Shown here: positions 55,890-64,000 of the stretch, piece after piece
Numbering within the stretch: position 1 is the first letter of the stretch
Layout: every line of letters starts with the position of its first letter
Source of the DNA: Drechslerella dactyloides
Lineage: Eukaryota; Ascomycota; Orbiliomycetes; Orbiliales; Orbiliaceae
Assembly: GCA_020064725.1 (NCBI GenBank)
Contig: JAGTWJ010000017.1
Span: forward strand, 2,728,001-2,792,000
Reading direction: 5' to 3'
Length of the DNA: 64,000 nucleotides
Notes under the pieces: generated by a model
Databases searched by the model: none
Told to the model about the DNA's origin: nothing
The model's input: the letters and a program-made list of their open reading frames with translations, nothing else
Made by a program: the position numbers and the translations under genes

Positions 55890-57760
55890 TCATTTCCGGG
55901 ACCCGCAGACACCACAGAACGACACGTCCGCAGAGTTTCGATATCCAACATCGCTGTTCCGACAGGAATCACTCCTGCATCTCCAGGACGCGACGTCGGT
56001 TTTCAGAACGTTCGCGCAGACTATGCAGGTCTTTGCGGTAGGGTCGTTTGCGACCTGGCAGGCGCTGCAGATGGAGCTCGATGTGCCCCCATCGTCCTTC
56101 GCGTTTTCTGCGGTGGAGCTTTTCGACTTGCTGTCCGACACCGCAAGCGGCTTTGATTTCTGGTCGGCTTTTCGTTTCGAATTCTCCGGCTTGTCCTCGT
56201 CGTCGTCCGAGATAAGAATTGGGGAGGGCTGTTTTTTCCGCCGTTTGGATAGAACGTTTTCGTGATCACTCGCATCGCCGGGGTCTGTCGCCTCGCTTTT
56301 CACGGGCGGTCCGGTATCCGCCGTCCCCTGATCTTCTATCTCGGGAAACGCGTCTGTGGGGGGACCTGCAGCCTCGCTACGACCACAAGCGAAGGCGTTC
56401 ATTTCGTCCCTCATGGCGTTCATATCAACCTCGTCGTCCGCAAGCTTCACTAGCTCCCCGTCCTCTTCCTCGCTCCCGCTCTCCGTGGCGTCGTTCTCTT
56501 CTTTCTTGAGTTCCTCCTGCTCCTTTTTCTGAGTTTCGAAACGCTTCAAAGCGGCTTCGGCGCGTAGGTCTCGTCCTCGGGCACTTGCTGCTACGCGGGG
56601 CTTGCCTTTTGGCTTCTTCCCTTTCTCGAGCTCTTGTCGTACGTCCTCGTCCACGCCGACTGTATTCCCCTCTAAGCTTCCGAATTTCTTGATGATTCTC
56701 CTACGCTTCTGCTCTTGGTAATCGACTTTCTTCTTCGGTTCCTTCTTTTTGCGTTTTTCTCGGCGGTACACACCCCCACAAAGCTCTTCTGGTAGTTCTT
56801 CCTGAGGTATTAGACGATCTTCCGTGAGGTTCGAGGAAGGGTGGAGGGAGCGGCCTCGTCCCCAGAATCCCTCGCCGGTGTAGCCTTTGGATTTCAGTTC
56901 TGACAGTTCAGCAACGTATCCAAGTCGATGTTTGTGGAAACGGCGAGAGTGATTCTAGGAAGGATGTCAGAATAGGCCGAGTTCGACTGCATACATTTTG
57001 CTAGTTTCTATCGGGTCTTACCATCTCCTTGCTACTCAGTTGACGAGGTTAGCTAGTGGTCGTATGATATATCTCAGGTACAGCGAGAAAGAAAGAAGGA
57101 GCCTACTTGTGCGCCAGCTCATGTAGCATGACCAACTGAATCATTGGCATCGGCAGCCACATGCCATTGTGCGGGCTCTTAAGAACCAGCTGGATAACCT
57201 CGCCGCCGTTGAAGTTGCGTCCCCAGAACTCGCGGTTCGGAGGGAACTCTTCCAATCTGTCTCGTGATGAATGCATTAGTGGGCATATTCAGGCGGATTT
57301 CTGAGGCTAGTTCAACGTGTATATGTAAACTTACGCCATGACGTAGAGATAATGTTTCTTCATGATCTACATCCGTGAAGGAGCGTAAGCAAGTGGTTCT
57401 GGCGACCAAAACATTGATTCAAAATACATCATGTGGTGTGTAAACGTACAGGGGACACGATTGCGGCGACTCGCTCGAGGATATCCTGTGCAATCTGTCG
57501 AGGACGATAACCTCGTTAGTCACCGAGAGTTTGAATGCGCCCGCCTCTTTGCTCGAGCCCGGCGTGACGCAAAGAAAACGTTCCGAGATAGTTACATACA
57601 GCTTTGTCAGGGCCTTCGAGAGGCTTGATGAAGTTGATATTCTTATTTGGGCGCTGCACCCTCTCGTTCGCGCCTGAAGCCCGGTTCAGTATGTCAACTC
57701 CCGTATATGCATATATATAGCAGGGGTCGGGTATATCTCACGCTCAAAGCCCAGCGGCAT
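55890..57760 (-). CDS. wss1: Wss1/SPRTN-type DNA-protein crosslink protease, WLM domain (464 aa)
   Basis: Seven exons: 57760-57742, 57673-57600, 57494-57450, 57366-57335, 57256-57107, 57031-57022 (10 nt) and 56954-55890; total 1,395 nt, all junctions in frame with GT..AG. The WLM domain runs from residue 1 to about 190. It begins MPLGFERANERVQRPN, includes LVLKSPHNGMWLP and carries the metalloprotease motif H102-E-L-A-H106 with the third His at 112. A Lys/Glu-rich linker follows. A SUMO-interacting motif (ILISDDDED, about 356-364) comes next, then a RanBP2-like zinc knuckle (C406, C409, C420, C423) and a second four-cysteine cluster (C436, C441, C457, C460). In yeast, Wss1 is a DNA- and SUMO-dependent protease that removes DNA-protein crosslinks and works with Cdc48. 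All catalytic residues are present, so activity is expected. The tiny exon 6 encodes the residues between the two metal-binding halves. Confidence 0.88.
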
Positions 57761-58232
57761 CTTATGGTGCTATCTCTGTGATCCAGGAACAACGAGACAA
57801 CTTGCAAAGTAGGGAGGCCTTAAGGTTTAGCGGTTTTCACAGTTCAAGATGGATCGGTAGAATAATGTTGCCTCCGGAAGGAAGAGGAAAGGATGCATGG
57901 AAGCTTAAGAAGACGCGTTTGGCAGACAAACAGAAGCGCGTGGTCACACCACCCAACATTCGGCTGGATTCAGGCATGCTATCTGTTGTGCGACCTTGGC
58001 TAACTTGCGTGGCAGGAAAACCTGGATTCCGGGTTAGTTCTCGAACCCAAGTGAACGGTTCGTGAAAGAGGGGTAATCGGATTGGAATGTAGCTGCACAG
58101 CGTATATGTATAAATAGGAAGTGTCGAGATAACTTCTCGTAGAACCCCTCGATAACCATTGAATCTACCGGCAGCGTTGATTTATAATCCTAGTCGTAAA
58201 ACGCTAGTCGAATAACATACTTTCACAGCTAT
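57761..58232. other. divergent promoter region between Wss1 and the decarboxylase
   Basis: A 470-bp region with starts on both sides. It contains a clear TATA box for the plus-strand gene (listed). A 95-codon frame starting at 57778 has no domain and is rejected. Confidence 0.6.
58109..58116 (+). promoter_or_regulatory. TATA box of the decarboxylase gene
   Basis: TATAAATA at 117 nt before the ATG of the PLP decarboxylase, the best consensus TATA element in the window. TATA-containing fungal promoters are often inducible (general knowledge). Confidence 0.65.
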
Positions 58233-59880
58233 ATGACTCCAATGGCTAATCCGTTCGCAGTCACCGAGGCAGACTTCTCTGCACTCCTACAGCAGATCCA
58301 CAAGGCCGTGACAGAATACTACATCTCCAACCCGCCCGAGTCCATTCGGCCACCAGAGGCCATCTTACAAAATAGCTCACCAGCGGATCCTCCAGCCAGG
58401 AAGCTCAAATACCCAATTGGCCTACAGGGGGTAGTCAACGATCTCATTGAAAATGTCCTCCCCGGCGTCTTTGCGCAATCCCACCCTAATTTCTATGGAT
58501 TCGTCACCGGAGGCGTGCTTCCCCCTGCCTTGTTGGCGGACTTCATGGTCTCCCTAATGGACCTGAACGTCATGGTCCATCTGCCCAACGATAGCATTCA
58601 CACTACCATCGAGCACCATACCATACAAATGCTCTGTGATATGTTCCATCTCCCACGGTGGATGGCCCCTGGTAGTGCTATCACCACCGGTGCAACGGCG
58701 AGCAATATCCTCGGTTTGGCCTGCGCGCGCGAGTGGACGCTGACGAGGACCGAGCCGAATCTCAGCGTGGCGCGTCGAGGCTTCGCACAAGCCTGCCAGA
58801 GAGCCGGGTTGACAAGCGGCATCGGTATTCTGTGTGCATCGCCGCATTCGTCGTTAAAGAAGGCGGCATCAATTGTTGGACTGGGCTCGGATAACGTGAT
58901 CGATATAGCGGACCCCCAGACGCCCTGGGACTTCAATCTGGAGAATCTTGAAGGCCTTCTCGCCAAACAAAAAGACACGCGGTGGATTGTTGTTGGCCAA
59001 CTAGGAGAGGTCAATACGGGCCAGTTCATGAGCAGACTTCCAGCCATTCGACGGTTATGTGATAAGTATAACTCATGGCTGCATATCGACGCTGCATTCG
59101 GACTACCTGCTCGCTGTGTCAAGGCGTACGATAAGCCGACAGAAGATTTGGCGAACTGGGATAGGATATTCAACTGGTGTAATGGGGTTGAGCTTGCGGA
59201 CAGTATCGCTTCAGATGGCCACAAGCTAATGAACGTGTGAGTATCCGTACATGTGGCGCAATCCAGCCTGTTGTTTATGGTGGCTGACGCAAGAGAGCTA
59301 GACCATACGATGCCGGCCTCTTCTTTTCAAAACATAGAAATATTTTGTACGAGGTTTTCAAAAATCCTGGAGCAGCGTACCTCGCCACGGGGTTAACTGA
59401 GGTTGAGGCGCCGTGCGTAAGTAGCTGTTAGTCTAGAAGATATCATCGTACGGAACTAACAGTAGTTAGGACATTAACATCGAGAACTCTCGACGCTTCC
59501 GTGCGCTTCCGCTATACGCCGCCCTGACGGCACTTGGGGCCCCAGGATACAGCGCACTCATCAGACGTCTGGTCCTGCACGCGCGAAAGATTGCTGCAAT
59601 TATTGAATCCGAACCACTCTTAAGTGTGTACGAGGTCGCGATGCCGAGATTGGAAGACATCTTCAATGTGGTGCTTTTCAGGGCTAGGGATCCGGCGCTC
59701 AACGAGGTCCTCGCGGGAAAGATAAATGCAACCGGCAAGATGTGGGTTAGCGGCACTCAGTGGAGGGGATCTAAGGCCGTCAGAATCGCAGTCGCGAATT
59801 GGCGCGTAAGCATCGAAGAGGATGGACCGGGCAGTCCGGCAGTTGTCCGAGAGGTCTTGAAGGAAGTTGCAGGGATATGA
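58233..59880 (+). CDS. PLP-dependent group II amino-acid decarboxylase (509 aa)
   Basis: Three exons: 58233-59236, 59302-59416 and 59470-59880. Donors are GTGAGT and GTAAGT, acceptors GCTAG and GTTAG; frame is kept and length is normal for the family. The fold-type I decarboxylase signature is complete. SHPNFYGFVTGGVLPPALL comes near the N-terminus, TTGATASNILGL is the cofactor phosphate loop, HIDAAFG has the Asp that pairs with the pyridine nitrogen (about 288), and DGHKLMNVPYD has the PLP-binding Lys331 at the first splice. ENSRRFRALP follows near the exon 3 start. Relatives act on aromatic amino acids (DOPA/tyrosine/tryptophan decarboxylases) or on glutamate/cysteine-sulfinate types; the sequence alone does not fix the substrate. 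No targeting peptide, so cytosolic. It stands alone between housekeeping genes with its own TATA promoter, with no biosynthetic cluster around it. Confidence 0.87.
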
Positions 59881-60084
59881 TGAACGGGCTTGGTATTTAT
59901 ATGGGTCGTCAAATCCGCTTCCAATAGAGGTTAAATTACCACTGTTAAGTCGCTTGAGCTTTAGGAGGATCATGATCGAGGTGGTGATGGGAAGAACGTA
60001 GGTCGAGATTGATTTAGGACGACATGGACTTTTAAAGCCAGCCAATTCAACCTCTGGCCCTAAAGAACGGCTCTAGAACTCGAA

Positions 60085-61241
60085 TCATTCTTTTATCCTG
60101 CCGCCAAAGTCGAGCAGTCGGATCTTTATTGCATCCTTAGGATGGAGGCTAGCCGCGAAGGACCGCACGAGGAACCGCGAGGCCGCCGAATCCCGCGACA
60201 GTTTCGTGTACGCATGGGTATTGTCCTCAAGCATCTTATTGAGCATTGTCTGTATCGACGGTCAGCTCGACTTCGTAAATAATCTTGAGATGAACAGGCT
60301 ATACACACCTCAATAAGCTCCAAAAGCTCTTCCCCAGCCTTATTCTCAGGATCCGCCGACTCGCCAGTTTCCTCTCCATCCGCATTGCCACCACCCCATA
60401 TCTCATCTAACCGCCTCTGGCCTCGTTCCCGAGCCTTCGCTGCCTTATTCCTTCTACCCGTAGACCCATCGTCCACCTCCAGGTACTGTCGTAAATTCTG
60501 GAGATCCAACTCGCTGCCGACAACGGGCCCGCCAGCTTCCTCGACCGCAAGCATAACCCCCAACCGCTCCCTGACAAACTTCGCGAGATCCTTCGCCAAT
60601 TTCGCACTCATCGATATCATATCCTTCCTGGTCTTCTCGTACTCCGTCAATTTCCGTTTATCCCTTGCATCCTGTGACATATTCACGCGGCTGAGCTTCT
60701 CGAGTTCTGCAGCTCGTCGCTTGAGCTCCTTCTCGAGCTCCTGCGCTGTAGCAACCCAGCCTTGCTCGCGCCTTAGCGTCTGTTTCGCCTCTTCGACCCG
60801 CCGTTCCGTCTCTGTGATTTCCTTGCGGCTCTCTTCGATGACGCGTAGTACGCTTCTGACGGCTAACAGCGTATTGAGCCCACTCTCCTCTTCCGGCAGC
60901 CATGGCAGCTCTGCGAAGAAACGTTCCGAGCCATCCTTCAGAGCATGTTTTCTTGCTGCGTCGATTTTCTGCGGCGTCGCGTCGTCGCGGGTATGTAGCG
61001 CGTCGATCTGAGCTTGGAGGCCCCTGATAGCGGCTTCCTGTTTCTTGATGAGCTCATCGAGCGTCTTGACGTCCTCTGTGACGGAAGATTGGTGCTGCGC
61101 TTCGGCGGCCGCGACGGTGTCGAGGTGCGTTTCTGTCGGTCTGGGGTAATTGTTTATCAGAGCGGTTCGGAGGAATGGCGTGCTGGAGAGGTCTTGCAGG
61201 CGCGCAATCACCGCCGGAGAGAAAGGGAAATCCGAATCCAT
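60085..61241 (-). CDS. fta4: kinetochore Sim4/CCAN complex subunit Fta4 (365 aa)
   Basis: Two exons, 61241-60309 and 60249-60085 (GTGTGT donor, ATACAG acceptor, phase 0). The start MDSDFPFSPAVIARLQDLSSTPFLRTALINN, with its helix-rich N-terminus, and the long coiled coil (about 55-215: TETERRVEEAKQTLRREQ..., ELEKELKRRAAELEKL) match fungal Fta4. Fta4 is the counterpart of CENP-U/Ame1 in the inner-kinetochore network. The second exon encodes the conserved end, LHPKDAIKIRLLDFGGRI. Length is as expected for Pezizomycotina orthologs (from memory). The ATG at 61241 (CCATGG context) is preferred over non-ATG codons just upstream. It functions at centromeres with other Sim4/CCAN subunits, none of which is nearby. 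It is tail-to-tail with the decarboxylase, with only about 200 bp between the stops. Confidence 0.8.
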
Positions 61242-61447
61242 GGCTACCAATGGCCTGGACCACTTTTACAGCTAAATTTCCGAGACGTAGGAGTCGGGAC
61301 GCGTTGAAAGGACAGAGTGAAGATGTTTAGATTTTAGCACAGCGGGTAACACAACAACCATTCTCGACGACGTTGGATGCAACTCAAAATATGCCTGTCT
61401 AAAAGTGCTTCCAACAAGAAGTACACGCTTTTCGTCACACGAAGTCT

Positions 61448-64000
61448 CTAAACCTCGTCAAACAGATCCGCCAAAATAGCGTCCTCAAGCCCCTCTTCAT
61501 CTACTTTCCCCATGCCATACGTGTTCTCGAAATTCCAAATACTAAGATACCTCAAAAATCGCGTGGTCACCTTCGTAACCTCTGCCCCACCCCCACCTGG
61601 ACCATTTAGCAAACTGCCGTCCCGTTCATATATCATCAGTCGCCTGAACCCGCCGCCTTCGCTAGACACGATGTCAATACTGTCGCTTCGTCGAGCCCTT
61701 GTCTTGTTCTCCGACAGCTCCCGGCTAACGTAGTCGGCCAACGCAATAGACGGCACATCAACGCTGTAGTCCGGCTTGTAGACCGCCTCGACAGTATCTG
61801 TGATAAACAGCCATTCGTTCAGCTGCCACTCGTCTGGCTGGACGACGAGCAGTGTGTCGAGCAGTTTGCATCCTTCCAGCAAACTCCCATGCGTATAGCT
61901 ATCCTGTCCGCTTTCTCGCGCAGACGGGTGGTTGGTCAGTGACATCAACAAGTTCTGCAGCTCGGAGACGATGATGGGCCAGAAACTCGTCAGGTGTATA
62001 CTGCTTGTCCGCAGGACAAGCGCCCGCAGAAGCAGGTAGACTTCGCAGCGAGTCGCTGCACTAGGGCTCGTTATCGCCGTCGCGCTGAGGACCTCCAATA
62101 GCTTCACTTCGAATTCCTGCAGATAAACCACAAAGTAGTCCTTGTCTCCCGCAAGAAGTAGAATTGTCATCCTCCTGAGTACCGATCCAATCCGTTTGTC
62201 AGCTTCTGCCCGGGCGCTGGCAGCACCAACGCCGAAAACGCCTGCAGTAGCTGGAGGCGTGATCTTGGCAAACAGATCCAGCATTCGTTCTTTATCGCTG
62301 ATGATCCACTGCCGCAACAATGGCTTCCAGAAGTTCTTCACGCTAGGCACGCTTGCCGTAAAGAATCGTGTGTCATTGAAAGCATCGGATATCTCTTTCC
62401 TCCAGAGCTTTTGCGTGTTCGGTATCTTGGTAATGTTGTATACGATTTCCAGGAGACTTCTTGGCAGTGCTACCGGAAATGACTTTGATCGAAGAGCTGG
62501 AGAAACTAGCGACGTGATTATGGTTGTGACTACTGCGACCGTTCGCTCAGGCTCGACCAGAATTTTGCGAAGTTTGGGAACGATATTATTTAATATGGCG
62601 GTGATATCGTCAGGCGCCGGCTCGATCTCCGATGGCCGCCTGTCACCCATCGTTGAAGCATCTGGGAGAATACCAGCCGCTGGCCGAAGAGTGAAGACAG
62701 ATGACAGGATGCGGATAAAAATATCCTAAACAATTGACGTGAGCAGTCATATCAGAGGAGTGTTCATAAAGGGGAGGCACATACCCCAAGTTCCTTGCGC
62801 ATTTTCTTTTGTTCTCCGAAAATAGTATTATCGACCTTTTCGCCAATAATGGCTGTAAAGTGCAACAATAAAGGTATTGTCTGTCGATGTGGGAATGGGT
62901 TCTTCAGAACATCCGACAAGAAAAGAAGGCAGTCAGTCCAGATCTCCTCCATAGCATCGTCTTCGAGTGACTTGACATAGTCGACCAAGAACGCCGCGAC
63001 GTCCAGATCAGTCAACTCCGAGGTTAACGACGATCTTCGGCTCTGTTCTAGCGCCGCGGCATTAGTCCTACTAAAAATGCTGTTGAAGATGGCACCAATC
63101 GTATGCTTGGGCCTTGAAGCGTCCAAGACGTTGATGAGCTTAAATATTGCGTTGTTCTTCCCCAGGGGCTTGATTTTCCACATCTCGATGAAAGTTTCCA
63201 AGCATTCCAGGGTTTCCACCTGGTACAGATGTTCCAGGATACGTCTAGCTCTCGCTCTCAATCTAGAGGAAGTATACCCGTATGAGGCGGAACAGCTGTC
63301 CTCGCTGGTGAACTTGGAGCTAAGGTCGCCCCACGACCAGATCGAGAAGCATATCCGCACTGTATCTTGGAAACATAGGAGCACAGTCAATCTGTTGTTC
63401 GCTTTGACATTTTTCACTATTGCCGTCTCGTTGGTGAACACGTTGGACACCATGTTGCCAAAGAAACTCGTATTCTCATGGGGCGTCTTGGGAATCGCTG
63501 ATCGGACTTCGGCTACCATGATCTGGTCATGCGCGGCTGCTATGAGATGCTCGAGGCCGTTAAGCATCGCCACCAGCGTAGTCTCGGGAGTATTAATCGG
63601 TGCACCTAGTTCCTGGAACTGGTTTTTGAGCAGTTCAAAGGTCTGTCGGATCTGCTTGCACATACATTCGACGAGCGGTAAGAGAATCTGAAATATAACT
63701 GGTGATAAGAATGGCAGGCACTCTGTCAGAAAGTTGATCCAGCTATCGAGGACAGGTCTCGTGCTGTCGGAAGAGAGTCCCTCGATAAGGACGTGGATAA
63801 GTTCATGAGGAGGATTTGGCTGCGCCATTGCCATCTCTTTTTCCAGTTCTGCAGTATTCGAAAGTCTCAAACTTCCTTTGCTATCTCTTGAAGGAGGTGG
63901 TTTCAATTGAGCTGAAAGTAAAGAAAGTTGAGAATCCGATCGTCGAAGGCTCAGTTTAAGAGAGGCAAACAGAACATCCAGGATAGCCACTTGAACGAAA
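61448..64000 (-). CDS. dopA: Dopey family protein DopA/Dop1, C-terminal half (partial at window edge)
   Basis: Exons visible: from the window edge (64000) to 62785, then 62725-61448, separated by a 59-nt intron (GTATGT donor, TTTAG acceptor, phase 0). The frame is open right to the edge, so the 5' half is missing; about 830 C-terminal residues are present. The last exon contains the Dopey C-terminal region: NTQKLWRKEISDAFNDTRFF, a segment ending VKNFWKPLLRQWI and HLTSFWPIIVSELQNLL. Upstream sequence is helical with the LDSWINFLTECLPFL repeat-like part. Dop1 is a very large peripheral protein of Golgi/endosomes that forms a flippase-regulating complex with Mon2 and Neo1. In Aspergillus nidulans its ortholog DopA is needed for normal development (family knowledge). 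Stop TAG at 61448. Confidence 0.85.

Noticed and set aside
1..64000. CRISPR arrays, operons, bacterial promoters or riboswitches
   Set aside because: The intron-rich gene structures show a fungal nuclear genome. No regularly spaced repeats with unique spacers exist.

Overview
The window is nuclear DNA of a filamentous ascomycete fungus (Pezizomycotina; a Eurotiomycete is my best guess, but the class is not proven by the sequence). The evidence is short introns (roughly 50-200 nt) with GTAAGT/GTATGT-type donors, CTAAC/CTGAC branch sites and CAG/TAG acceptors. Gene families typical of these fungi are also present: a DopA/Dop1 protein, a kinetochore Fta4 subunit, a Wss1 protease, a necrosis-inducing-like secreted protein and a DHR2-type DEAH helicase. 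Genes lie on both strands, each with its own promoter; there are no operons. I rebuilt exon structures by hand, and every spliced model given here keeps frame across all its junctions.

Layout. 1-2.9 kb is gene-free with some perfect hairpins. 2.9-9.7 kb (minus) holds a secreted disordered protein and a 1,763-residue ankyrin/coiled-coil protein. 11.7-14.8 kb (plus) is an F-box protein. 14.8-21.7 kb is a gene-poor island with low-complexity DNA and perhaps a decayed coding fragment. 21.7-26.2 kb (plus) has a degenerate C2H2-type protein and a four-span membrane protein. 27-28.4 kb (minus) is a triple-KH RNA-binding protein, divergent from a large mitochondrially targeted protein (29.9-33.2 kb, plus). 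33.8-44.3 kb (all minus) carries a small secreted protein, a GTPBP1-like GTPase, a nucleotidyltransferase-fold protein and a membrane-anchored SGNH/CE2-like protein with an altered catalytic block. 44.3-48 kb is gene-free and repeat-rich. 48.05-51.5 kb (plus) is the DEAH helicase. 52.4-53.9 kb (plus) has an unknown basic protein whose frame overlaps the start of the NLP gene. 54.4-57.8 kb (minus) has an unknown membrane protein and Wss1. 58.2-59.9 kb (plus) is a PLP-dependent decarboxylase. 60.1-64 kb (minus) has Fta4 and the C-terminal half of Dop1, which runs off the right edge.

The conserved genes are housekeeping functions (ribosome biogenesis, DNA-protein crosslink repair, kinetochore, membrane traffic, mRNA binding) interleaved with accessory secreted or membrane proteins. 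I see no biosynthetic cluster, no intact transposon, no RNA gene and no CRISPR. The most unusual items are: a 10-nt microexon in the Wss1 metal-binding motif; the overlapping reading frames at the NLP locus; an ankyrin protein with a super-repeat of about 93 residues; a nucleotidyltransferase with a long spacer between its GGS and DxD motifs; and an SGNH protein whose Ser nucleophile is missing.
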